Source: JBBROS01 sp963752225 (GTDB lineage: Bacteria > Pseudomonadota > Alphaproteobacteria > Acetobacterales > Acetobacteraceae). Taken from it: a stretch of DNA of 64,000 nt. This document shows, piece by piece, positions 16,991 to 24,817 of the stretch. The stretch covers positions 496,001 through 560,000 of the forward strand of contig CAVVXS010000007.1 in NCBI GenBank assembly GCA_963752225.1, in the 5' to 3' direction. How positions within the stretch are numbered: position 1 is the first letter of the stretch; each line of letters begins with the position of its first letter. The notes beneath the pieces were generated by a model that worked only from the letters and a program-made list of their open reading frames with translations, had not been told where the DNA came from and ran no database searches. The translations under genes and the position numbers were made by a program.

Positions 16991-18079
16991 CTACAGGTGG
17001 GTGATCACCATGTAGTCTCCGGCGTCCTGGTGGCCGTACTCGATCCGCAGCACGCCCAGGTCCGCCGACGTCAGTCCCGCCAGCGTCAGCGACGCGTTGA
17101 CGCCGGTCCCGGCGCCGCCGATCTCGGAATGCAATGTCAGCCCCTTGGCGCCCACCGCGCCCTCATTGTCGACCCAAGCCACCGTGGACGTTCCCTGGTG
17201 GAACCCCCAGAACGTCACCGCGTCACCGGCGTGGAAGTTCACCACCGTGTCCCAGACGCTGCCGGCGATGTGGGTGGCGTTGACGAAGAACGTGTCAGTG
17301 CCGGCGCCGGCGGCCGTGCCGGTCAGATAGTTGCTGCCTTCACCGGCATCCAGCACGTTGCGGCCGGTCGTGACCGACATCGCGTCGTTGCCGAATCCGG
17401 TCACCAGGAACACGTTCGCCGTCGACGTCGCGAGGTTGAGCGAATCGGTCGTGACCTGGATCGACTGGTAGTCGAGGTAGGACACCGGTCCCACATAGGC
17501 GTCCATCGCGCTCGCGCTCGAGGCGCCCGTCGTCGTGTTCTGCTGGGCGGCGAAGCCCGGCGGTCCGTATAAGGCCTGGATCCCGGCGATGTCCTCGGCA
17601 CTCAGGCCGCGATTGGCGCCGGACAGCTCCGGATACATGATGGCGGCGGCACTGTCGGAATGGCCGAGGCCGAGCGCGTGGCCGATCTCATGCAATGCGG
17701 CCTGGTAGAACGTGGAGTTGGTGCCGGCAAAGGTGAGCGTGCCATCTTGGTTGACGACCGGCTCCACCGACGGGTCGACGAGCTTGACGGTCTCGCCGGG
17801 AAGCGCCTGCGCCGTCGTGGCGTAGGTGGTCAGTCCGAGTTGGGAGGTAGGCAGGATCGCGTAGCCGATCAGGATATCGGCGGTGCCTTCTTGCGCGGCC
17901 GGGACCTCCTTGAAGGTGAGGCCGCTCACCGCGCTCCACGCCTTGAACGCTTGGCGCACCACGGCCTGCTGCGCCGGGTCGGTGATCATGCCGGAGAAGG
18001 TGCCGTTCGCCCCGTCGGCAAAGGTGTAGGTGACGTTCTTGTCGGAAGACCAAGTGAAACCGAGCAGCTTGAATGTCAT
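16991..18079 (-). CDS. Secreted M10-type zinc metalloprotease with RTX-like C-terminus
   Basis: A 362-residue metzincin. The zinc site HEIGHALGLGHS lies near residue 130, followed by the Met-turn region AAIMYPELSG and LSAEDIAGIQALYGP, as in matrixin/serralysin (M10) peptidases. The C-terminal part has one or two degenerate RTX-like turns (GNDAMSVTTGRNVLDAGEGSNYLTG) and a beta-roll-like tail. There is no Sec signal peptide, consistent with type I secretion through a C-terminal signal, but no type I export genes are in the window. ATG 18079 is preferred; an in-frame ATG at 18115 would add 12 residues encoded across a perfect palindrome. Substrate unknown. Confidence 0.85.
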   Translation of the reverse strand: MTFKLLGFTWSSDKNVTYTFADGANGTFSGMITDPAQQAVVRQAFKAWSAVSGLTFKEVPAAQEGTADILIGYAILPTSQLGLTTYATTAQALPGETVKLVDPSVEPVVNQDGTLTFAGTNSTFYQAALHEIGHALGLGHSDSAAAIMYPELSGANRGLSAEDIAGIQALYGPPGFAAQQNTTTGASSASAMDAYVGPVSYLDYQSIQVTTDSLNLATSTANVFLVTGFGNDAMSVTTGRNVLDAGEGSNYLTGTAAGAGTDTFFVNATHIAGSVWDTVVNFHAGDAVTFWGFHQGTSTVAWVDNEGAVGAKGLTLHSEIGGAGTGVNASLTLAGLTSADLGVLRIEYGHQDAGDYMVITHL

Positions 18080-18095
18080 GGGCGTAGACCATCGG

Positions 18096-18107
18096 TGCGT
18101 TAACGCA
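18096..18107. promoter_or_regulatory. 12-bp palindrome upstream of the metalloprotease gene
   Basis: TGCGTTAACGCA is a perfect 12-bp palindrome 17 bases upstream of the preferred protease start and inside the longer alternative start. It could be an operator, but no matching regulator is nearby and only one copy was noticed. Treat as a candidate only. Confidence 0.3.
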
Positions 18108-18217
18108 ACATACACGACGCTCTGCGCCTGCGAAGGACCGGTGCTGCTTCGAAACGGATGGAAATGTCGGAAAGGGTCGCCGGCGGCGAGGCCGAGCCGG
18201 TCGGCTCGGGACGTGCT

Positions 18218-19048
18218 TCAACCGGCGCAGGTCGCCTTGCGCTTCCGCAGCAGGCCCGACGTCGCGGCGAGCACGAGCAGGGCCGATCCCAAGCCGGCCA
18301 GGGTCGACGGTTCGGGAACGACGACGACCGGCGGCGCGCCCGAGCCCGGCGTGGACGGCGAGGCCGGCAGCCGGTCGGTCGGGATCGGCGGGGTGGGCGT
18401 CGGGGTCGGGTAGGTCGCCATCGACGGTCCCGACGAGAAGCCGGGCGGAACGCTCCACGGGGTCGTGGTGCCGCTGGCGGCGGGGCTCGCCAGCAGCGCG
18501 GCGGGCGATGCGCTCACTGCGGCGACCGTGCCGGCGCCGGCCAACGCCGCCACCACGGCGGCGGCCTTGATCAGGCTGCCGGCCCCGCCGAGCGCGGTCA
18601 GTCCCGGAACTCCGCCGCCTGCCACGCCCGGCACGCCCCTTCGTGCTCCGCGTGCGCCGGCCCCGGCCGCTGCCGCGCTGCTCGACGCCGCCACCGAGCG
18701 CAGGGCCGCCAAGTCCGAAGCGGCGGCGAGGTGCTGGCCCGGCGGCCGCACGCAGGCCGCGGCGGTGTCCGGCGGCGGTTGTCCGACGTGCGGGCCGTGA
18801 GGCGCCGCGTGGGCCGACCCGTGCGGGACGCCGTGCCCGTGACCATGGGCATGCGCGTGCGCGTGCGTCGCCGCCGGGTGATGCGTGTGGTGCGGACCGG
18901 GATGGTGAGGATGCGGGTGCGGCACGCCGTGTGCCGGTCCCGCACCCGCTGGCGGCGACGCCGACGCCGACGCCTCGGCCGGACCGTGCGGGACGGCGCG
19001 GACCGGGGTCGAGCTAGCCTGAACGACGGGGTGGCAGGGGTTCGACAC
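18218..19048 (-). CDS. His/Pro/Ala-rich PEP-CTERM sorting-domain protein
   Basis: This 276-residue protein ends in a clear PEP-CTERM sorting tail: VPEPSTLAGLGSALLVLAAT then SGLLRKRK, i.e. Pro-Glu-Pro, a transmembrane stretch and a basic tip, the signal cut by exosortase (EpsH/XrtA-type) systems linked to exopolysaccharide. The N-terminal 90 residues are extremely His/Pro/Ala-rich (HPHPHHPGPHHTHHP, HAHAHAHGHGHG), a likely metal-binding region. A hydrophobic segment sits mid-protein (SLIKAAAVVAALAGAGTVAAV, residues about 155-175). There is no ordinary signal peptide with the GTG start at 19048; a downstream GTG just before the hydrophobic segment would create one. No exosortase gene is in the window. 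Confidence 0.7.
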   Translation of the reverse strand: MSNPCHPVVQASSTPVRAVPHGPAEASASASPPAGAGPAHGVPHPHPHHPGPHHTHHPAATHAHAHAHGHGHGVPHGSAHAAPHGPHVGQPPPDTAAACVRPPGQHLAAASDLAALRSVAASSSAAAAGAGARGARRGVPGVAGGGVPGLTALGGAGSLIKAAAVVAALAGAGTVAAVSASPAALLASPAASGTTTPWSVPPGFSSGPSMATYPTPTPTPPIPTDRLPASPSTPGSGAPPVVVVPEPSTLAGLGSALLVLAATSGLLRKRKATCAG

Positions 19049-19210
19049 GGCGAGGGGGTCTCGGCAAGGGCATGGCGGGAAGCCCTCATCCAGTGTGCTT
19101 AGTTCGTTACGCTAACAAGTCACGAAAGTTCGGAAATCGCCAAGCATCGCTTCACAGACCGGCCCGGAGCAGCAGGGACACGATGTTCCGGCCCCGGCAC
19201 GGTTTAGGCC

Positions 19211-19645
19211 TCAGCTCCTCAGGCCGGCGAAGAACACTCGCAGCAGGTCGCCGCACTCGGTTTCACGCACCCCGCCGACCACGTCGGGACGGTGCAGGCA
19301 GGACGGCAACTGGAACAACCGCGGCCCGTGGTCGACGCCGCCGCCCTTGGGGTCGTAGGCGCCGAACACGACCCGGCCGACCCGGAAATGCACGGCGGCG
19401 GCGGCGCACATCGGGCAGGGCTCCAAGGTGACCACCAGCGTGCAACCCGGCAGCCGCGGTGAGCCCAGCGCCCGCGCGGCGGCGCGCAAGGCCAGCAGCT
19501 CGGCATGGGCGCTGGCGTCCCGGTCGGCCTCCACCCGATTGCCGCACGCAGCCAGCACGGCGCCGTCGGGCCCAAGCACCACGGCGCCGACCGGCACCTC
19601 GCCGCGCCCGGCCGCCGCCCGCGCTTCGTGCAGGGCAAGCTCCAT
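19211..19645 (-). CDS. tadA: tRNA-specific adenosine deaminase
   Basis: A 144-residue TadA, the zinc deaminase that converts A34 to inosine in the anticodon of tRNA-Arg. The catalytic HAE (ASAHAELLALR near residue 47) and the second zinc site EPCPMCAAA near residue 79 are present, and VPVGAVVLGPDG matches the family. ATG 19645 is chosen because it gives MELALHEARAAA, the usual N-terminus; an in-frame ATG at 19729 would overlap the divergent gene's start and adds unrelated residues. It diverges from the glutamine-amidotransferase gene at 19695. Confidence 0.92.
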   Translation of the reverse strand: MELALHEARAAAGRGEVPVGAVVLGPDGAVLAACGNRVEADRDASAHAELLALRAAARALGSPRLPGCTLVVTLEPCPMCAAAAVHFRVGRVVFGAYDPKGGGVDHGPRLFQLPSCLHRPDVVGGVRETECGDLLRVFFAGLRS

Positions 19646-19694
19646 CGGGCCGCCGCTTGCGGGGCCGGCCCCGGGGGGTCTACTCACGGCGCCT

Positions 19695-20417
19695 ATGTCG
19701 TCACGCATCAAACCCCTCATCGGCGTCACCCTGGATGCGGAGCAGCCGGGCGGTTACTCCAAATATCCGTGGTACGCGCTGCGCGCCAACTACACCGAAG
19801 CGCTGGAAGCCGCCGGCGGGCTGCCGGTGGCGCTGCCGCACGACGTCGGCCTGGCACCGCACTTCCTCGACCGCATCGACGCCCTGGTCGTCACCGGCGG
19901 CGCCTTCGACGTCGACCCGGGCTTGTACGGCGAAGGGGAGCGCCATGCGACCGTGACGTTGAAGGAGGGCCGGACCGCCGCCGAACTCGCCTTGGTGCGC
20001 GGCGCGCTGGCGCGCGACATGCCGGTGTTGGGCATCTGTGGCGGCCAGCAACTGCTGGCGGTGGCGCTCGGCGGCACCCTGCTGCAGCACATCCCCGACA
20101 GCGTCGAGAACGCGCTCGAGCACGAGCAGACCAACCCGCGCGACCAGGCGGGCCACACCGTCACCTTGGTGCCGGGCACCCTGCTGCACCGGATCGCCGG
20201 GCGCGACACGATGCAGGTGAACTCCGCGCATCACCAGGCGGTCCGCGCGCCGGGCCGCTTCGCGGTGATCAACGCGACCGCGCCGGATGGGGTGATCGAG
20301 GGCATCGAGGACCCGCGCTACGGATTTGCGCTCGGCGTGCAATGGCACCCCGAATTCCTGATCGACCCGGCGGATGCGAAGATCTTCTCGGCGTTCGTCG
20401 CGGCGGCCGGCGGGTGA
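19695..20417 (+). CDS. Gamma-glutamyl-gamma-aminobutyrate hydrolase family protein (class I GATase)
   Basis: A 240-residue class I glutamine amidotransferase-like hydrolase of the PuuD family (peptidase C26). It shows VVTGGAFDVDPGLYGE near residue 66, the nucleophilic Cys in LGICGGQQLLAVALGG near residue 113, and the His/Glu pair in GVQWHPEF near 220. PuuD removes the gamma-glutamyl group from gamma-Glu-GABA in putrescine breakdown; other puu genes are absent, so the substrate is uncertain. The next gene starts with a GTG overlapping this stop (GTGA). Confidence 0.88.
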   Translation: MSSRIKPLIGVTLDAEQPGGYSKYPWYALRANYTEALEAAGGLPVALPHDVGLAPHFLDRIDALVVTGGAFDVDPGLYGEGERHATVTLKEGRTAAELALVRGALARDMPVLGICGGQQLLAVALGGTLLQHIPDSVENALEHEQTNPRDQAGHTVTLVPGTLLHRIAGRDTMQVNSAHHQAVRAPGRFAVINATAPDGVIEGIEDPRYGFALGVQWHPEFLIDPADAKIFSAFVAAAGG

Positions 20418-21169
20418 CCGAAGCCGCCGCCGACAACCCCGAGCCTGGCGGCCGCGGCGAGCGGATCGCCAAGTGGCTGGCCCGCGCCGGCGTCGCGAGC
20501 CGGCGCGACGCGGAGAAGCTGCTGGCCGAGGGGCGCGTGCAGGTCAACGGCCAACGCATCGACCACCCGGCCACGTTCATCGGCCCCGACGACGTGGTGC
20601 AGGTGGCCGGCAAGGTCGTCGAGGCGCCCGACCGGTCCCGGCTGTGGCGCTATCACAAGCCGGAAGGGCTGGTGACCACGCATCGCGATCCGGAAGGTCG
20701 GCCGACCGTGTTCGAGAAGCTGCCGGCCGGCCTGCCGCGGGTGGTGAGCGTCGGCCGGCTCGACCTCAACAGCGAGGGGCTGCTGCTGCTGACCAATGAC
20801 GGGGCGCTCGCGCGGCGGCTCGAACTGCCGGCCAATGGCTGGATCCGCCGTTACCGGGCGCGCGCCTGGGGCGAGGTGGCGCCGGCGGCGCTGGCGCGCC
20901 TCGCCGACGGGATCACCATCGAGGGCGTGCGTTACGGCCCGATCGAGGCGGCGCTGGAAGCCCGCAAGGGCGAGAACGTGTGGCTCGGCGTCGCCCTGCG
21001 CGAGGGCCGCAACCGCGAGGTGCGCCGCGTGCTGGCGCATCTGGGCCTGCAGGTCAGCCGGCTGATCCGGGTGGCGTATGGCCCGTTCCAGCTCGGCAAC
21101 CTCCATCGCGGCGCCGTGGACGAGGTGCCGGGCAAGGTGCTGCGGGAGCAGTTGCCGGCGGCCAAGTGA
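20414..21169 (+). CDS. rluB: rRNA pseudouridine synthase, RsuA/RluB family
   Basis: A 251-residue RNA pseudouridine synthase. An N-terminal S4 RNA-binding domain (ERIAKWLARAGVASRRDAEK, LLAEGRVQVNG) is followed by the catalytic domain with the active-site Asp in SVGRLDLNSEGLLLLTNDG near residue 118, and EGRNREVRRVLAHLG. The family members RsuA, RluB, RluE and RluF modify single sites in 16S or 23S rRNA; RluB is the best guess from the S4 domain and motif form, not proven. The GTG start overlaps the upstream stop. Its 3' end lies in a 14-bp tandem repeat leading into rsmD. Confidence 0.85.
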   Translation: MTEAAADNPEPGGRGERIAKWLARAGVASRRDAEKLLAEGRVQVNGQRIDHPATFIGPDDVVQVAGKVVEAPDRSRLWRYHKPEGLVTTHRDPEGRPTVFEKLPAGLPRVVSVGRLDLNSEGLLLLTNDGALARRLELPANGWIRRYRARAWGEVAPAALARLADGITIEGVRYGPIEAALEARKGENVWLGVALREGRNREVRRVLAHLGLQVSRLIRVAYGPFQLGNLHRGAVDEVPGKVLREQLPAAK

Positions 21170-21198
21170 GGGCGGCCAAGTGAGGGCGGCCTAATGAG
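21157..21198. repeat. 14-bp tandem repeat spanning the rluB-rsmD junction
   Basis: Two perfect copies of GGCGGCCAAGTGAG (21157-21170, 21171-21184) are followed by a third copy with two changes, GGCGGCCTAATGAG (21185-21198). The first copy contains the TGA stop of the pseudouridine synthase gene and the third supplies the ATG of rsmD. A local duplication of the stop region seems to have built the intergenic spacer. Confidence 0.85.
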
Positions 21199-21739
21199 GA
21201 TCGTCGCCGGTGCCTGGCGCGGCCGCCGGCTCGAGGCGCCGGCGGGGGACATCACCCGGCCGACCGCGGACCGGGTGCGACAGGCGGTGTTCGACCGGCT
21301 GCTGCATGCGTCCTGGGCCGGGCGCAGCGCGGTGGAGGGTGTCCGCGTGCTGGACGCCTTCGCCGGCACCGGCGCGATGGGGCTGGAGGCGCTTTCGCGG
21401 GGCGCCGCGGACGCCGCGTTCATCGAGCACGACCGGGCGGCGTTGGCGGCGTTGCGGCGCAACATCGCCGCTTGCCGGGCAGAGGCGCGGTGCCGGGTCA
21501 TCCCGGGCGACGTGCTGCGGCCGCCAACGGGTGCGCCGTGCGGCCTGGTGTTCCTGGACCCGCCGTACGGCCAGGGGCTGCTGGAACCGGCGCTGGCGGC
21601 GTTGCGCCGGGGCGGCTGGATCGCGCCGGCGGCGCTGCTGGTGCTGGAGCAGGGGCGGGCGGACGCGCCCCCGGCACCGGGCGAGGTGCTGGCCGAGTTC
21701 ACCGCGGGCGCCGCGACCATGCTGGTGTGCCGCGGCTGA
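21194..21739 (+). CDS. rsmD: 16S rRNA (guanine(966)-N(2))-methyltransferase
   Basis: A 181-residue SAM-dependent methyltransferase matching RsmD, which methylates G966 of 16S rRNA. It begins MRIVAGAWRGRRLEAP and RPTADRVRQAVFDRL, both diagnostic, then the SAM-binding VLDAFAGTGAMGLEALSRG near residue 51 and the catalytic VFLDPPYGQGLL (D-P-P-Y) near residue 118. The ATG sits in the third unit of a tandem repeat. Position after an rRNA pseudouridine synthase makes this a small rRNA-modification operon. Confidence 0.95.
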   Translation: MRIVAGAWRGRRLEAPAGDITRPTADRVRQAVFDRLLHASWAGRSAVEGVRVLDAFAGTGAMGLEALSRGAADAAFIEHDRAALAALRRNIAACRAEARCRVIPGDVLRPPTGAPCGLVFLDPPYGQGLLEPALAALRRGGWIAPAALLVLEQGRADAPPAPGEVLAEFTAGAATMLVCRG

Positions 21740-21800
21740 GGCGCCGTGCAACGCGCCCCGGCGCCGCGCGTAGCAGCCGCACCACGGGCAGGAGCGGGAC

Positions 21801-22235
21801 ATGGCAATTGGACGCATCAAAGCTGCAATCGGGGCGGCGACCGGCCTGCTGCTGCTGGCGGGCTGCGCCGGGCTCGACCGCAACGACCAGGGCCCGCTGC
21901 AGCCGCAGAACGTGCGCGGCCCGTGTGACGTGAAGAAGTTCTTTCTGCTGAGCCAGACCGCGGTCCATACCGAGATGAGCGTCGCCAACTCCGGCCAGGC
22001 GTGCGAGTTCATCGTGCTCGACCCCAACCTGCAGGCGTTCCCGACCGACGCGCTGATCACCGTCAACCCGGAGCACGGGCGGGCGCTGGCCGGCTTCGCC
22101 AATAGCGGCCGCTCGCCCGCCGTGTCATACCTGCCGCAGCCGGGCTATGTCGGCCCCGACCGCTTCACCGTGACGATCGAACCCAACGACCACGCGATCG
22201 CCGTCGCCGTTACGGTGCGCCCGCCCGGCGGCTGA
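21801..22235 (+). CDS. Predicted lipoprotein, unknown function
   Basis: A 144-residue protein with a lipoprotein signal: positive n-region, hydrophobic core AAIGAATGLLLLAG and a lipobox LLAGC with Cys at residue 23. The mature part contains two further Cys (GPCDVKKF and GQACEFIV) and an Ig/cadherin-like C-terminal strand pattern, SYLPQPGYVGPDRFTVTI, of the kind found in surface beta-sandwich proteins. I do not recognise a specific family. It follows rsmD by 61 bases on the same strand and precedes bdcA. Confidence 0.75.
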   Translation: MAIGRIKAAIGAATGLLLLAGCAGLDRNDQGPLQPQNVRGPCDVKKFFLLSQTAVHTEMSVANSGQACEFIVLDPNLQAFPTDALITVNPEHGRALAGFANSGRSPAVSYLPQPGYVGPDRFTVTIEPNDHAIAVAVTVRPPGG

Positions 22236-22291
22236 CGGTTGGCTCGGCAGAGTAGCCCAATGCGTCAAACCTGACGTTCGAAGGAGGGATC

Positions 22292-23005
22292 ATGGCCGTG
22301 TTCGCAGGGAAAACCGTGCTCGTCCTTGGCGGCAGCCGCGGGATCGGGGCGGCCATTGTCAAGCAATTCGCCGCCGACGGCGCGGCGGTGACCTTCACCT
22401 ATGCCGGGTCGGCCGATGCGGCGCAGCTTCTGGCCGCCGAGACGGGCGGCACCGCGGTGCAGACGGACAGCGCCGACCGCGACGCCGTAATCGCGCGCGT
22501 GCGCGACTGCGGCCCGTTGGACGTGCTGGTGATCAACGCCGGCTTCGCCCTGTTCGGCGACGCGCTGGACCAGGACCCGGATGCGGTCGACCGGCTGTTC
22601 CGGGTCAACGTCCACGCGCCGTATCACGCCTCGGTGGAGGCCGCGCGGCGGATGCCGTCCGGCGGCCGCATCATCGTCATCGGCTCGGTGAACGGGGACC
22701 GCATGCCGGTTCCGGGCATGGCGGCCTACGCCCTGAGCAAGTCCGCGCTGCAAGGCATGGCGCGCGGGCTGGCGCGGGACTTCGGGCCGCGCGGCATCAC
22801 GATCAACGTCGTGCAGCCTGGTCCGATCGACACCGACGCCAACCCGGCGGACGGGCCGATGCGGGACCTGATGCACGGCTTCATGGCCCTCAAGCGCCAC
22901 GGCCGTCCCGAGGAGGTCGCGGGCATGGTCGCCTGGCTGGCTGGACCGGAGGCGGGTTTCGTCACCGGGGCGATGCACACGATCGACGGCGCGTTCGGCG
23001 CGTAA
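22292..23005 (+). CDS. bdcA: BdcA-like SDR (cyclic-di-GMP-binding biofilm dispersal family)
   Basis: A 237-residue SDR closely resembling E. coli BdcA, which was reported to bind cyclic-di-GMP and promote biofilm dispersal. Blocks such as GKTVLVLGGSRGIGAAIV, VHAPYHASVEAARRMP, SALQGMARGLARDFGPRGIT and GAMHTIDGAFGA match BdcA as I know it almost word for word. SDR hallmarks are present: GGSRGIG, Ser in IGSVNGD, and the Y-x3-K in AAYALSKSAL. A strong ribosome site (AAGGAGGG) precedes the ATG. The TetR repressor bdcR, which neighbours bdcA in enterobacteria, is absent. Converges with mutL. Confidence 0.85.
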   Translation: MAVFAGKTVLVLGGSRGIGAAIVKQFAADGAAVTFTYAGSADAAQLLAAETGGTAVQTDSADRDAVIARVRDCGPLDVLVINAGFALFGDALDQDPDAVDRLFRVNVHAPYHASVEAARRMPSGGRIIVIGSVNGDRMPVPGMAAYALSKSALQGMARGLARDFGPRGITINVVQPGPIDTDANPADGPMRDLMHGFMALKRHGRPEEVAGMVAWLAGPEAGFVTGAMHTIDGAFGA

Positions 23006-23025
23006 CCCACTTTGGACGCCGGCGA

Positions 23026-24798
23026 TCAGCGCCGGCCGAACAGCGCCTCGATTTCCGCCCGGCTGAGCGTCAGCACGGTGGGGCGGCCGTGGCTGCACGT
23101 GGCGGCACGCGGCGTCGCTTCCATCTGCCGCAGCAGCGCGTCCATCTCGGCGCCGTTGAGCCGGCGGCCGGCGCGGATGCTGCCGTGGCAGGCCAGCCGC
23201 GCCAGCATCGCATCGAGCTTGGCTTCCAGCGGCGTCGCCTCGCCGGTTTCCGCCAGCGCGTCGGCGATGTCCTGCAGCAGCGGCCGCGGCTCCGGCGCGC
23301 CCAGCGCCGCCGGCAGCGCGCGCACCAGGACGGCGCCGGTCCCGAACGGCTCCAACTCGAGGCCGAGCCGGGCCAGGGCGTCGGCGGCGGCGGCCAGGCG
23401 GGCCGCATCGGCCGGGGCGAGGTCCACCACCGCGGGCAGCAGCAAAGGCTGGCTCTGCACCCCGCCGGCCATGTGCTGGGTGCGCAGCGCCTCATGGGTG
23501 AGGCGCTCATGCGCCGCATGCTGGTCCACCAGCACGAGGCTGCCCGCCGCAGACACGGCGAGGATGTAGGTGTCGAACACCTGGGCGATGGCGGCGCCGA
23601 GCGGATGCTCGGGCCGGGGCGCAGGCAGCGGGGCCGCGTCGCTCGCCAGGGCCCGCGCGGCGGGCGGCGCCGGAAACGGCAGGGCCGCCTCGGCGAACCC
23701 GCGCGCCGCCGCCATCGCGGGATAGGCCGGATGGCTCGACACCAGCCGCAGCGGCGGCCGGTTGGGAAACGGCGTCGGTGCCCAGCGCGGCGCGGCCGTC
23801 CCGGCGCCGCCCGACAGCGCGGCGCGCAGGCCGCCGATGACCAGCGAGCGGATCGCCGCCCCGTCCTGGAAGCGCAGCTCGGTCTTGGCGGGGTGCACGT
23901 TGACGTCCAGCGTGTCCGGCGGCAGCTCGAGGAACAACGCCACCACCGGATGGCGCCCGGCCTCGATCACGTCGCGAAACGCGACCCGTACGGCGGTGCG
24001 CAGCAGCGGGTCCGCGACCGGCCGGCCGTTGACCACCAGGCTCTGCGCCGCCGGGGTGGCGCGGGTGTGGCTGGGCGGCGCGGCGAACCCGGCCAGCACG
24101 TGGCCGTCGCGCTCGGCCCGCACCGGCAGCAGGTCGATGTCGAGGCCGAGCAAGGCGGCCACCCGGGCGGCGCGGTCCTGCGCCGGCAGGTCGAATACGA
24201 GGCGGCCGTCGAGCTCGAGCCGGAACGCGGTCGCCGGCGCGGCGAAGGCGAGGCGGGTGACCGCCTGTTCGGCGTGCTCGGCCTCGGTGCGGGCGGATTT
24301 GAGGAACTTGCGCCGCGCCGGGGTGGCGAAGAACAGGTCGCTGACCACGACCCTTGTGCCGGGCGCAGCACCCACCGGCTCGACCGCATCGACCCGGCCG
24401 CCCTCGACCCGGAGCCGGTGCGCGTGCGGCGACGCCGCCGGGCGCGAGGTGATCTGCAGCCGGGCGGCGGCGCCGATCGACGGCAGCGCTTCGCCGCGGA
24501 AGCCCAGGGTGGCAATCCGGACCAGGGTGTCGCGGTCGTCCTCGGCGGGCAGCTTGCTGGTGCAGTGCCGCTCGACCGCGAGCGCCAGATCGGCGGCGTC
24601 CATGCCGCTGCCGTCGTCCTCGACCACGATGCGGTCGATGCCGCCGCCGTCGAGCGACACCGAAATGCGGCTGGCCCCGGCGTCGAGCGCGTTCTCCACC
24701 AGCTCTTTCACCGCCGCAGCCGGTCGCTCGATCACCTCGCCGGCGGCGATGCGGTTGACCAGCCGCTCGGACAGGCGCCGGATTCGGGGGGCGGACAT
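23026..24798 (-). CDS. mutL: DNA mismatch repair protein MutL
   Basis: A 590-residue MutL, the ATPase that links MutS mismatch recognition to downstream repair. The GHKL ATPase domain is clear: IAAGEVIERPAAAVKELVEN, DGGGIDRIVVEDDGSGMD, TLGFRGEALPSIG, and GTRVVVSDLFFATPARRKFL. DVNVHPAKTELRF follows at about residue 300. A Pro/Ala-rich linker leads to the C-terminal dimerisation domain, in which LVLVDQHAAHER is conserved. The endonuclease motif DQHA-x2-E-x4-E is present in part (DQHAAHERLTHE), typical of MutL from species lacking MutH, so nicking activity is likely. Divergent from the M20 peptidase gene. Confidence 0.96.
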   Translation of the reverse strand: MSAPRIRRLSERLVNRIAAGEVIERPAAAVKELVENALDAGASRISVSLDGGGIDRIVVEDDGSGMDAADLALAVERHCTSKLPAEDDRDTLVRIATLGFRGEALPSIGAAARLQITSRPAASPHAHRLRVEGGRVDAVEPVGAAPGTRVVVSDLFFATPARRKFLKSARTEAEHAEQAVTRLAFAAPATAFRLELDGRLVFDLPAQDRAARVAALLGLDIDLLPVRAERDGHVLAGFAAPPSHTRATPAAQSLVVNGRPVADPLLRTAVRVAFRDVIEAGRHPVVALFLELPPDTLDVNVHPAKTELRFQDGAAIRSLVIGGLRAALSGGAGTAAPRWAPTPFPNRPPLRLVSSHPAYPAMAAARGFAEAALPFPAPPAARALASDAAPLPAPRPEHPLGAAIAQVFDTYILAVSAAGSLVLVDQHAAHERLTHEALRTQHMAGGVQSQPLLLPAVVDLAPADAARLAAAADALARLGLELEPFGTGAVLVRALPAALGAPEPRPLLQDIADALAETGEATPLEAKLDAMLARLACHGSIRAGRRLNGAEMDALLRQMEATPRAATCSHGRPTVLTLSRAEIEALFGRR

Positions 24799-24817
24799 TA
24801 TCGAAAGGTAGCACGGG

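Noticed and set aside
21157..21198. CRISPR-like array
   Set aside because: Units are 14 bp in direct tandem with no spacers; no cas gene in the window.
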